From positions 51,833,001-51,897,000 of the forward strand of contig NC_088916.1 of NCBI RefSeq assembly GCF_963576675.1: a DNA stretch of 64,000 nucleotides, read 5' to 3'. Source of the stretch: Euphorbia lathyris. Taxonomy: Eukaryota > Streptophyta > Magnoliopsida > Malpighiales > Euphorbiaceae. Each line of letters opens with the position of its first letter. Within the stretch, counting starts at the first letter, position 1. Of this stretch, positions 45,419 through 56,015 are shown one piece after another. A model generated the notes under the pieces. It did not search any database. It had not been told where the DNA came from and was given only the letters and a program-made list of their open reading frames with translations. The translations under genes and the position numbers were made by a program.

Positions 45419-45985
45419 GTGGAAATTCTCGTTCATTGGGTGAAGCCTCCAGTAGGATGACATAAACTTAATACTGATGGCTCGAAGTTAGGTGATGATT
45501 CGATTTCTGCCGGAGGGGTTATTCGTGATTGTTATGGGGACTGGGTGGCTGGTTTCGGCCACAATATTGGTATAGGTAACGCATATGATGCGAAAATTTG
45601 GGATCTTTTTCTGGTATCTCTTTTGCTTTGAACAGAGGTTGTCGATGGATTGAGATTGAGTCGGATAATGTCGAAATAGTGATGGCTATTAATGAGGATA
45701 GAGATACTGTGTGTATTAGTCGGAACCTTTTCAAAGGTATAAAGCAGCTTCTCAAGAACTTGAGTGTGTTCATTTTCAGCATGTGTTCCAAGAGCAAAAT
45801 CGAGTTGCTGATTTTATGGCTAGCAGCGTTCATGCTCTTGAACCAGGTGTTACTCATCTTTTGTTCCCGCCGGTTGATATTCGAAGGCTGCTGCTGGATA
45901 ATCTCGTGGGAGCTGGCTTTCCTAGAATGGTTCCGCCTTAGTTTCATTTCATTTTTTTTGTTGTTTTCTTTTTTTTATCAAAAAT
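45419..45985 (+). pseudogene. LINE tail, RNase H domain with frameshifts
   Basis: Three frames carry successive pieces of a LINE RNase H: KLNTDGSKLGDDSISAGGVI with DCYGDWVAGFGHNIG (about 45450-45580), WIEIESDNVEIVMAI (about 45640-45690), and HVFQEQNRVADFMASS (about 45780-45830), then the C-terminus to about 45940. An A-rich tail follows at about 45975. Two frameshifts and stops. It is 5'-truncated. Confidence 0.75.
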
Positions 45986-45989
45986 AAAA

Positions 45990-46685
45990 TAAAATAAAGG
46001 ATTATTCTAAAACGTTATTATCTTATTAAAATTGATTATTTTTGAACTAGTCAGGATCAGAAAAAGTTATTATTTTAAAGAGATTATTAATTTATTGAGT
46101 ATTAATTTATGAATGTTTTAATGTATTATTTTTATTGGATTTTATTAAATTTCGATTATTATTTATAATTGATGGATGTTGAATGTTTTTATGGGATTGC
46201 TATATTATTCACCAGCTTTTTATTAAAAAATTGAATTCTTTTTTGAGATTAAGTACTTTGTTATAAGGATTATTAATTATGTGATTGTAGGGCTACCGAT
46301 GCAACAAGTTAAGCTAAGCCTTGTTGAATTATGAAAAGTTTGATATTATATGACTTCTTTTTAGTTTCACTCTGAATGTCTTTCGAAAGTTTTATTTATA
46401 TCCATTCTTGATTTAAATGATTTAGAAGCTAACACTAGTTTAGCTTTTAATTATTTTAATTCTGATTTTAAAGTCGAATTGTTAATTGTTGTTTTTTTTT
46501 CAATTTTAAAAAATAGAATTTTATCTATAAAAAGATTGAGAAGGAATTTATATTTTCATACTGTTCTTATATTTTGCCCACTTTAATTTTAAATTATAGT
46601 TTCGAGCTTTCATCTTTCATTTTCTTTTTTCACAAATCTAAATTTAATCAATTTAAAATTTAATAATTTTTTGTATGACAATATC
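45990..46685. other. AT-rich intergenic DNA
   Basis: About 700 bases, T-rich, no gene or element end recognised. Confidence 0.4.
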
Positions 46686-47242
46686 TCATATTATATTAAT
46701 ATCCAGGTTTACAATTGGTAATAAAAAGCTAGACACTTCTTCCGTAAGAATAGTTGGTTCAGTAAGCGCTTCCCACTTAGCAAGTTCATGAGCCACCTGA
46801 TTACCATCCGGTTTAACAAACGAAACTTGTAGCTGCTGGAACCCATTCCCAACGTCAATAATATCCTCCAATACGAACTTCAGTTCTGCCGCCACCTCTT
46901 GGTTACCCAGGATAGAATCAACAACGTTTTTTTTTTTGCATCAGATTCAACAATTAGATCCATAAAACCAGCATCTTTAGCAATTTGCAAACAGTCTCTG
47001 ATTGCAATTGCCTCCGCAACCGGTACCGACAGGCAAGCTCCCATTGGAATTCCTATAACCATCCTGAGCTCGCCCTTATCATTCCGAACGATAGCTCCAG
47101 CCCCACATCGCCCCCCCTTCAACCCAAACGACGCATCTACATTCAATTTCATCCGATCAAGGGGCGGTAAGATCCATTTCTCCAACCCGGTACTGCATCT
47201 TTCACCTCCATCAGCTTCCGCCTCCTGCTCCTTGCCACTCCA
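46686..47242 (-). pseudogene. LINE RNase H, proximal part of a LINE split by copia-2
   Basis: The minus-strand frame 47185-46880 reads RMKLNVDASFGLKGGRCGAG, AIVRNDKGELRMVIG, VAEAIAIRDCLQIAKDAG and IVESDAKKK. A homopolymer (A12 on this strand, about 46928-46939) then shifts the frame, and the domain ends in 46895-46686 (FVKPDGNQVAHELAKW). The upstream continuation lies beyond the copia-2 insertion at 52162, where the same LINE's zf-RVT is found. Confidence 0.8.
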
Positions 47243-47603
47243 TGTTAACCTATATAATTAATTTACTGCTAATTATATTCTTGTACTATCTTACAGGTTT
47301 ATATTTACCACTTGTTTACTAATGACTCATATATAATCTGTTGCAGCTACTTTATTTTCATATAGTTAGTATAGGGGTGTTATTGTAATTGTGTAAACAG
47401 TCCATTTATGATGTAAGAACTGTCATTATAAATAGGGCTATTTAGGAGCAGATTTATTATTAATTTTTCCTCTCTTCCTTCTCTGTATGAAGGAACCAGA
47501 TGAAGAGTTTTTACGACTTCATCTTCTCCTTCAACATTCTTGTAATCTTTGTTCAAAGTTTTATGATAATACATGTTCTCTTTCTTCTACATGTATGTTA
47601 AGA
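47243..47603 (+). repeat. 5' LTR of copia-2
   Basis: 361 bp from TGTTAACC to TTAAGA (TTAACA expected as the inverted end; one base changed), directly before the primer site. TATAAATAG at about 47431-47439 is the likely core promoter. Confidence 0.8.
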
Positions 47604-47615
47604 TGGTATCGGAGC
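47604..47615 (+). other. Primer-binding site of copia-2
   Basis: TGGTATCGGAGC, one mismatch from the usual TGGTATCAGAGC complement of initiator Met-tRNA. Confidence 0.9.
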
Positions 47616-47819
47616 AATTTTCTCTTCATTTCCGCACCAATTTCATGGAAATCGGTCACTGATCGATCCAAGAACCCTATCATTCGGGTATTTCGACTTC
47701 TATTCTTTCTCCTTTCCCAATCTTTGGGTCTTTTGATTTCCTCTATATCTTCTTTTACTCCTACCTAGCTTGCGTTCGTTTCTCCTCGATCTTTCCTCTC
47801 CATCCTTTGATTTCCAGTC

Positions 47820-48581
47820 ATGGTGAACAGAATCGATGAATCCAGCCCTTATTTCATCCATTCTAGTGAAAATCCATCCCTTGTTCTTGTTACTCCACCA
47901 TTATCTGGAACTAACGATTATCATTCATGGAGTCAGAACATGAAGATGGCCTTATTATCCAAAAACAAATTGGATTTTGTTGACGGCACGATTGAAGCCC
48001 CGGCAAGCAATTCGACACAATTTGTCACTTGGAAGAGATGCATCAATCTTGTTCTCTCCTGGATAGTGAGGTCATTATCGGCATCAATAGCTTAAAGTGT
48101 GTTGTGGATGGGAGATGCAAGAAGAGTCTGGGTCAATCTGAAGGAAAGATTCGCGATGTCCGATGTTTTCCGCTTAGCGGCGCTCCAAGGAGAAATCTAC
48201 ACCTTAAAGCAAGGTAATAAGTCTGTTTCAGATTATTTCACTCGATTGCAGATGTTCTGGGATGAATATATCTCCACTAGAGACATTCCAGAGTGCATTT
48301 GTGAAGGTTGTGTGTGCAATGCATTGGCTATAATCAGAAAGAACAGGGATGCAGATCAAGTGGTTTGCTTCCTAAAAGGGCTAAATGATGCTTTCACCAC
48401 AGTTAGGTCTCAAATAATGGTTACCGATCCCATTCCAAACATCAACAAGGTTTTCTCCTTGATAGTTCAACATGAATGCCAAAGTCAAGCCTCAGATGCT
48501 GTTAATATCGGTCAAGATTTACTGGAACTTGTTTAGAATCCTAAGAATCAGACTCATGATCTTCAAGAACTCATAGCCTTA
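47820..48581 (+). pseudogene. copia-2 gag
   Basis: Starts MVNRIDESSPYFIHSSENPS, a plant copia gag N-terminus (Retrotran_gag_3-like), followed by TNDYHSWSQNMKMALLSKNK. TAA at 48093-48095 and TAG at 48534-48536 interrupt the single frame. Between them lies the central gag domain (RVWVNLKERFAMSD, LQGEIYTLKQGNKSV, FLKGLNDAFTTVRSQI). The zinc knuckle lies just downstream, in the next feature. Gag would assemble the particle. Confidence 0.9.
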
Positions 48582-50306
48582 GTGCAAAACACAAGGGGCA
48601 ACAGGAAATTCGGATTGAATGGTCAGAAATGCACTCATTGTGGTTTCAAGAATCACACTGTGGATAGTTGCTACAAGAAACATGGATATCCACCGGGTTA
48701 TAAATTCAAGAACAAGGTTAATAGGGCAAATTTTATGAGTACAGAGGATCAATCCGAGAACAATTCAAGTGGAATCTTGGGAGCAGCTCCAACTAGCGTC
48801 AATCCAGCAATGAGTCAACTCTCAAACGATCAAATTCAGCAGCTACTGAAGCTTTTTCCATCATCCAGTAATACTTCGCATATTAACTGTGCCACTGCGT
48901 CCATCTGTCCTGTGACCAATGTCACTGAAGGTATGTCGAATATATCTCTACTTGCCAAAACCCGAAAAATCTCTTGGATAGTTGATACAGGGGCAAGTTG
49001 CCACATATCAAGTATAAAAGAGATGTTTTCAGACTTAAGACCAGTGAATAATTGGAAAGTCCTCTTGCCTAATAAAACTGAAATATATGCATCTCACATA
49101 GGAACTATTAGTTTCACAGAGGACTTCATTTTGCATGACACACTCTTAGTTCCCAATTTCGCCTATAATCTTATTTCAGTTTCCATGCTAACAAATACCT
49201 TGAATTGTGAAGTTAAATTCACTAATAATGACTATTTTATACAGTATACACAGACGAAGAGGATGATTGGTTTAGCTAAGTCCAGTGATGGACTTTATCA
49301 ATTGCACAGACCTTGCTTGAATGATGATCTTTCTTTTAATAAGCATGTTGTCAACAATGTGGATGTTATGAACCATGGTTCTATTAGCCGGTCTTTTGAT
49401 GTTTTCTTGAATAATACTGATAATCATAGTGGATACAATAATGTTTTGATGTGGCATGATCGCCTTGGACATATAGCACAGTCTAGTTTTAGGCATATGA
49501 ACAAGCATATTGGCAATTTGAATGTTGGCGACATTGTATGTGATATATGTCATTTGGCCAGGCAAAAGAAGCCTGCTTTTCCCATTAGTAAGTCTAAAAC
49601 TAGTGATTGTTTTGATATTGTTCACATGGATATATGGGGTCCTACTCATATTGGCATTAATGGAAATAAGTATTGTCTCACTGTTGTTGATGATTATTCT
49701 AGGTATACATGGATTTTCTTTGTTCAAGTTAAGTCTGTTATATCCATATTGGTTCAACGTTTTGTTTCCATGATCGAAACTCAGTTGAATAAGACCATTA
49801 GGATCATTAGAACCGATAATGGCCTCGAATTCAAGTTAGATAACTTTTATGCTGACAAAGGGATTATGCACCAAACCTGTTGCGTTGAGACTCCTCAACA
49901 GAATGGCCTTGTAGAGAGAAAACATCAGCACATTCTGAATGTTGCTAGGGCCTTACAGTTTCAGAGTAAATTGCCTGTCACTTATTGGACTTATTTCATA
50001 TCTCACGCAGTTTTTCTAATCAATAGGCTACCTTCTAAAGTCATTGACTTTGTTTCGCCCTATGAACTGCTCAATGGTAAAGTTCTTGACTATAATGATC
50101 TAAGATCATTTGGATGTCTCTGTTTTTCTTCCACTATACATAGAGACAAAAAGAAGTTCGATGCTAGGGCTGAGAAGTGCATATTCCTAGGATATCATTC
50201 TGGAACCAAAGGCTATAGGGTGCTCAATTTAGATACTTACAGAGTTTGTCATAAGAAATGTTATCTTTTACGAAAACATCTTTCCATATCAAGAACCGGT
50301 CAGTAG
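48582..50306 (+). pseudogene. copia-2 zinc knuckle, protease and integrase
   Basis: 574 open codons in frame with gag. A CTHCGFKNHTVDSCYKKHG knuckle is near the start. The protease motif WIVDTGASCHIS is at about 48975. The gag-pre-integrase segment MWHDRLGHIAQ with CDICHLARQ is at about 49450-49565. The integrase core carries HMDIWGPTHIG, RTDNGLEFKLD and QQNGLVERKHQ, i.e. the D, D and E residues. A frameshift at about 50255 (VCHKKCYL instead of a continuing integrase C-terminus) ends this frame. Confidence 0.92.
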
Positions 50307-50352
50307 AGATAATGACAATAATGTTGTTTCCATCTCTCAAGAAACTCTTAAC

Positions 50353-50787
50353 ATGGATACTGAGATTGATACTTTTAACAGAGAAATTGAGGTCCCCTCC
50401 ACCAGTGTCTCGCCTAACCGTAGCGTTAGGAGGTCGAATAGAACGACTAAGCAACCCGAATATCTAAGGGACTATCACTGTGCCATTGCTCAGGGTCTTT
50501 CTACCACTCTCATTGAGAGTACCACTTACCACCCTCTGTCTAAAGTTATTTCGTATAATAAACTATCTCAACCTCAAAAGAATTACTCCCTGGCACTTAT
50601 GATAAATCAGGAACCCAAAACCTACAAGCAAGCTGTTGTCCATCCTGAATGGCAACAGGCTATGGAAGAAGAGCTAAATGCATTAAATAATAACAAAACT
50701 TGGGAGATATGTTCTAAACCTGAGGCAAAGAGGATGTGGATTGTAAATGGACTTTTAGGATCAAAAGGAAAAGTGATGGGACTATAG
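50353..50787 (+). pseudogene. copia-2 integrase-RT linker
   Basis: In a shifted frame: an acidic/Ser-rich linker (PSTSVSPNRSVRRSNRTT), then PEYLRDYHCA and the start of the RT-linked domain (EPKTYKQAV, WQQAMEEELNALNNNKTWEI). A second frameshift near 50735 returns to the original frame before RT. Confidence 0.85.
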
Positions 50788-52142
50788 ATAGGTATAAGGC
50801 TAGATTGGTTGCCAAGGGTTTTACCCAACAAGAGGGGGTTGATTTCCTTGATACTTTCTCACCTATTGCTAAGTTGACTATTGTAAGAGTTCTTGTTACT
50901 TGTGCTGCTATCAAAGGATGGCACTTAGAACAGCTTGATGTCAATAATGCGTTTTTACACGGGGATCTCGAGGAGGAAATTTACATGAAATTACCTCCTA
51001 GTATTTCTACTGATGTCCCTAATCCTAGTTGTAGACTGACTAAATCGTTATATGGGCTTAAACAAGCTAGTAGGCAATGGAACATAAAACTTGATAATGC
51101 TCTACGATCTATAAGTTTCACTAAGTCCTTGGCAGATCCTTCGCTTTTTATCAGAAAGAAAAACAATAGTTTCATTGCTATTACCATTTATGTAGATGAT
51201 CTGATTCTCGCCAGTGACAATCATGATGAAATAAGGGATGTTAAATCTTTCCTAGATAGAGAATTCACTATTAAGGACCTAGGAAAACTGAAATACATCC
51301 TAGGAATTGAGGTTTCCAGGACTTCTAATGGAATACACTTATGCCAAAGGAAGTACGTTCTTGACATGCTAGCCGACTTTGGTTTTTTAGAATGCAAGTC
51401 GTGCTCCACGCCTATGTGGATGACAAAAATAGATTATTCCAATTCGCCCTTACTAGAGGATGTTACTCTGTACAGAAGACTTGTAGGCAAGCTTCTCTAT
51501 CTCACTAACACTAGGCCCGACCTTAGTTATGCTATGCAACAACTTTCACAGAATCTGGATAAGCCTACTAAGCTGCATCTTGTCGCTGCACATAGGGTAC
51601 TTAGGTATTTAAAAGGTAATCCTGCCCAAGGCATTATGCTTTATGCCGATTCTGATATTCACATAAAAGCTTATACTGATTCTGACTGGGCCAACTGCAC
51701 GAAAACCAGGAAATCTGTTACTGGTTTTTGCACATTCATAGGAAAGTCTCTCATATCCTAGAAGTCCAAAAAGCAACAAACCATTAGTAAATCCTCTTCG
51801 GAAGCCGAGTATAGAGCAATGTCCCTTACTTGCGGCGAGGTTCAATGGCTCCAATACTTATTAAAAGACTTGCAAATGCTAGAATTACATCCTCCCACGT
51901 TATACTGTGATAACATATCCGCTATCCATATTGCCAAAAACAGTGTGTTTCATGAAAGAATGAAACACATTGAATTAGACTGTCACTATGTTAGACAGCA
52001 GGTGCAAGCTGGAAAGATTCACTTGCTCCCGGTTAGATCCAATGAACAATTAGCCGATTTCTTTACCAAACCACTTCACACACCTGCTTTCCACTTCCAG
52101 TTGCAGAGATTAGGGGTTATTAATGTTCATCTTCCAACTTGA
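50736..52142 (+). pseudogene. copia-2 reverse transcriptase and RNase H
   Basis: RT blocks: [49 protein letters not shown] and catalytic YVDDLILAS (about 51190). A TAG at 51759-51761 replaces the Trp of the SW-SKKQ motif. RNase H resumes at 51819 but the frame is continuous apart from that stop: SSSEAEYRAMS, LYCDNISAIHIAKN, KHIELDCHYVR, EQLADFFTKPL, ending TGA at 52140-52142. The polypurine tract follows. Well conserved otherwise. Confidence 0.92.
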
Positions 52143-52149
52143 GGGGGGA
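52141..52149 (+). other. Polypurine tract of copia-2
   Basis: GAGGGGGGA immediately before the 12-base 3' LTR stub. Confidence 0.85.
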
Positions 52150-52161
52150 TGTTAACCTATA

Positions 52162-52380
52162 ATCTTGCAGCAGACCATGTGCTCTCTCGACTGTACTGAT
52201 ATTATTTTGAACCTCAATTTTATGATGACGTCGATTCCGATCATACCATAATAGCCACAGGAAGACAACAAAGAACCTTAACTCATCTCTAGATAGAGAA
52301 TTAAACACATTATCAATCCACAATAGAGCATTATTTCCTGGGATTTTGTCTACTCTTCCCTCATACGGAAAACTTGGAAT
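52162..52380 (-). pseudogene. LINE zf-RVT, distal part of the LINE split by copia-2
   Basis: The minus-strand frame 52323-52162 reads DELRFFVVFLWLLWYDRNRR then AHGLLQD. This is the end of the LINE zf-RVT region and the start of the linker to RNase H. It joins in frame to 47242 once copia-2 is removed. Upstream of about 52380 the LINE is missing. Confidence 0.75.
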
Positions 52381-53225
52381 TGGACAATAATAAAATTAAA
52401 CAAAGATCGAGTTTTAAGGAAATTTATAGAGAACAAATATTATTAAGAAGAGAGAAATTGTAAAATAAATTTTGGAAATCTCATATTATGTTATTGTTGT
52501 TGAAAGGCGGTTATTGGAGAGAAAAAAAAGCATTATGTGCTATTGTTGTCGACTTTCAATTTTATTTTAACGAATTTCATAATTGTTATCTATATGATTA
52601 TAGAGATAGTGTTTTACAATTAATATCTCAATAACTATTGTACTCTAATTGAAATAAATTTTAAATTTGAGGTCAAAATGGGAAATCTATGGGTATTTGT
52701 TATACTTATTTCTATAAAAATAATAAGCAAAATAAATAAGAATACTTCTTTTTTTTATTAATTTGAAAAAAAAATTGTGATATTTCCACATTAATAAAAC
52801 ACCCACATGAAATGCAATAATTAACAAAAGAATAAAAAAACACATTAGTAAAACAAGAAGGTTAAGATGAATGATCCTATAAAATATGGTGAATAACAGC
52901 AAGTCTTTTGACTATATTTTCTTCTTCAAAAATGTTTAGTTGGCAAACATGTGATTGATGCAGCTTTTTTTGCCTAATTAATAATATCATTCCTCCAATG
53001 ACTAAACCCTTTCGCTTCATCTTTTAAACCCATTAATTTGAACCCATTTGATCCCACTCTTCCATATGATTGACTCTATTATATTATCACAACAATTATA
53101 GCATCTTTCTATTCTATATGAATCAATAAATGTAGGAACTTGCTCTCCCCACAAATCAAAACCATAATTGCTATAATTAAAAGTCTAAAATGTATAATAA
53201 TTGATATTAGGTGAAACTCGTCACA
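52381..53225. other. AT-rich intergenic DNA
   Basis: About 850 bases with no recognised feature. Confidence 0.4.
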
Positions 53226-54606
53226 TGTCACTTACGAAACCCGAACCAACACTTAAAGAAAGAGAACATGTGACGCCTCCATAATAAAGTTGGTCAATAC
53301 GATTCCGTATTGGAGATCCTGGCTTCAAAAGTCTCAAAAGACCTGGTCAAAGATCCACCCGTTACAGTAATCACACCTGATCCTATGAATCACAGGTCTA
53401 ATGGACTTGAGGGATATCAAGCTCTGATATACGGGTGCACATTCGCCTATAAACAGGTGACACGTAGCATATCTCACTCCTAAACTCATAATCATCTTCT
53501 ACATCTTGATCACATTATAAATAGAGGAAGCTCGGTTAAAGGTATAATACTTATTCATTCATTAAGCTTACATCTTAGTTTTGATTTACTATTATATTCA
53601 TCATCGATTCTTCCCTCAAACTGACTTAGGCATCAGAACAGGTTAGCCACACAATGCCCCCCTAACCTTGTTTCTGTCCAATTGCAAGTTTTCAAGTGGA
53701 CTTTCAGGATTTAACCACATCAAATTGGTGCAATGAGCGTGGAACAAACACAAAATGACTATTAAGTAGTTTTATCCAACTTCCATCCTCTAGTGCACTC
53801 CCTGGATCCAGACTTCAGATTGCGATAGAAGAAGAAGCACGTCGATAGTTTCAGGCCGACCACGACCTGGCTCTAGAAATTGCAGAGGACATTGAGGACC
53901 TAAACGCCCAACAACAAAGGCTATTAGGGGAAATCTATCGATGACCGATAGAAACCTAGAATCTATCCACGACATCCTCAGCGTTATGCGGCAAGAACAC
54001 GTCATCTAAATGGCTTAAGTTAAAGAAAAACCGGAGATAGAAGAAGTGACTATCATGTATATGAATAAACCTGTGAATACTAACTGTTTAAGTGGACACC
54101 ACACTCTATAAAGTTGCCATCGTCAGTGGGATGGATCACCAAGAGATCGAGAAAGGGATTCAAGGGCCCACTCAGCGGGAAAAGAAGACCCCTAATAAGA
54201 CACTATAGATCCCAAAATCCCCTTACACGGAAGGTAAAGAATGCCAACGATCAACCCTCCGAAAGATCAACCTGGGTAAGAGAAGAAAAGCAATCCTCCC
54301 CGAATAGGAGGACCCAGGATCCAAACCGAAGAAGACCCGACAAAGATCTGTCGAGTCCCAATCTGACTGCTAGGAAAGGGTAGTCGATCCTAGGTCATAG
54401 GGATTGATAGGTACCCAAGGAAAGGAACCTCTAGATAAAGGGCGAGAATTTTGAAGCCAAGTTTGAGGTAATCCAAAAAGAATTGGATAAACTAAAAAAC
54501 ACAAGCGCTAAAGCAGGGGTCGACTTAAAACATCCCGACATAACAGAGGTAGAAATACCATTATACAAGAAGATCATGACCGAACCCATGCCAAGAGGGT
54601 TCAAAT
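53226..54606 (+). mobile_element. Truncated Tat-like Ty3/gypsy element (LTR and gag start)
   Basis: 53226-53690 looks like an LTR: ATAAATAG at about 53517, then GACTTAGGCATCAGAACAGG, then CCCCCCTAACC and a TTGCAAG end. A leader follows, then gag-like sequence. The LTR start is not exact. The element stops at 54606, where a copia LTR begins. Confidence 0.55.
53790..54606 (+). pseudogene. Tat-like gypsy gag N-terminal remnant
   Basis: Broken frames give a coiled, acidic N-terminal part (ALEIAEDIEDLNAQQQRLLG at about 53868), a charged linker with KRRPLIRHYRSQ, NDQPSERSTW and SSPNRRTQDPNRRRPDKD (about 54170-54370), and the start of the gag core (LYKKIMTEPMPRGFKLLKY at about 54560), matching the P-R-G-F-K motif that opens the Tat/Athila-type gag core. 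Interrupted by several stops and cut off by copia-3 in that motif. Confidence 0.6.
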
Positions 54607-56015
54607 TGTTGAAATACAATTTCTGTTAAGTTTTTTATTATGACAAAAATCACAATTAAGGAATAAGATCCCAAGGTATTAAAATTCAGAATTAAATTAA
54701 ATATTTTTTATTGCTAATATGTTTGTTAAGTGTGTAAAATTATTAGAAGCATAAAAAAAAGTAATCGAAAGGCCTAAAGTGAATTAAAGGCCCAAGCTGA
54801 AACTGGTCCAAGACGTAGAAGCCGGAACCAGAAGCCCATGACAAGAAGTCAAATCAAGGCATTCCATTTATAGTAAAAACTCAGAAGATAGAAGAGCTGT
54901 CAGTTACACATCCCTCTCCATCACCCAAATAAGGAAAGATGCAGACTGTAAGACTGTGGAGCCAGAAGATGATCATTAGACACGCGTCTCAACGATCGAT
55001 AGAAGACTAAATTTAGAAATGACAACTTTCCTTAAATGGTTAATTTGGCACAGAGGTCAGAAGCAAAATTGAAGATAGAAGATGTTTGTTCACAACGAAT
55101 CTCTTCATTTCAAACGCACAAGTTTGAAAGCTTCACCAATAAAACCCAAACTCAAGCCAAATTTTTCACACTTGATCTTCACACGAAAAATAGATAAAGC
55201 ATAGAAGTGAAAAACAAGAGCAAAAAACTATACATATCAATTCCATATTTATGTAATCAAAATAGAGAGAGACTAGTTCATTTGATTTTCATATCAAAAT
55301 CTTTTCTATTGTAAACCCAGAAGCTCTGGAATTGCTTCGGTTATAGGCAAGTAACAAGAGAGTCATAACTGAGTGATTATAGTAAAGGACGGTACTTTAC
55401 TTAAGCTTTGTCTACTGTATAAAAGGTTTGTGCTCTAACTGTGAAAGAGTTCATTAGTGGATTAAAGCTCAAAATACAGAATTCTGAGGACTGGATGTAG
55501 GCAGAAGGCTGAACCAGTATAAATTTGCTAAGTAACCTCTTTCCCTTACCATGCCTTTATTACTACTGAATATTACATGCTTTGAATATTTATCTCACAT
55601 ATATCATTCTGAATATTTTGTGTGTAACATATAATATCAATCTTAAGGATCTTCAAAAGCTTTGTTAAAAGAGTAGTCCTTCGAGCGCAAGTATCAGAAG
55701 CAAAACCAAGCTCAGTGGACTCATACTTAGTAGAATAAACTTGCCTCTAATTCTAAGAGTTGCCTCTGTGTTGTTGTTGAATTAAAAGAGAAAAATTACT
55801 AAAAGTTTAAATTGACCAATAGTTCTATTCACCTCCATTTTAAAACTAATCTAACCTTATTAGGGATCAACAAGTGGTATCAGTGCACGGTGCTCTATCT
55901 CTAAGATACAACTATCTTGAGCTAAAGATCCCATAATGCCTGTCAATAACACATGTTACCTCCCTAGTAATGAGACAATAGAAATCCTCCCAGAGGGTCT
56001 GTCTATTACCATACC
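54607..56015 (+). mobile_element. copia-3: LTR, primer site and first gag codons
   Basis: A 1265-bp LTR (54607-55871, TGTTGA...TCAACA) is followed after two bases by TGGTATCAGTGC (55874-55885, one mismatch to the initiator-tRNA primer site). A frame opens at ATG 55936 (MPVNNTCYLPSNETIEILPE) and is cut after 26 codons by the Tekay element at 56016. The rest should lie beyond the window. The long LTR and TGTTGA ends suggest a Ty1/copia element; no RT is visible to confirm it. The same LTR family occurs at about 29160-30234. Confidence 0.65.

Larger units (their letters stand above)
47243..52161 (+). mobile_element. Ty1/copia retrotransposon copia-2, nearly lacking its 3' LTR
   Basis: The 5' LTR (47243-47603), primer site, gag, protease, integrase, RT, RNase H and polypurine tract are in normal order, but only the first 12 bases of a 3' LTR (TGTTAACCTATA, 52150-52161) are present before LINE sequence resumes. 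Removing the element joins LINE bases ending 47242 to those from 52162 without gain or loss, and the LINE frame reads through (QDW-SG). There is thus no target duplication. The coding region has three stops and two frameshifts. Confidence 0.9.

Noticed and set aside
49272..49757. 161-codon minus-strand frame
   Set aside because: Shadow of the copia-2 integrase on the plus strand.
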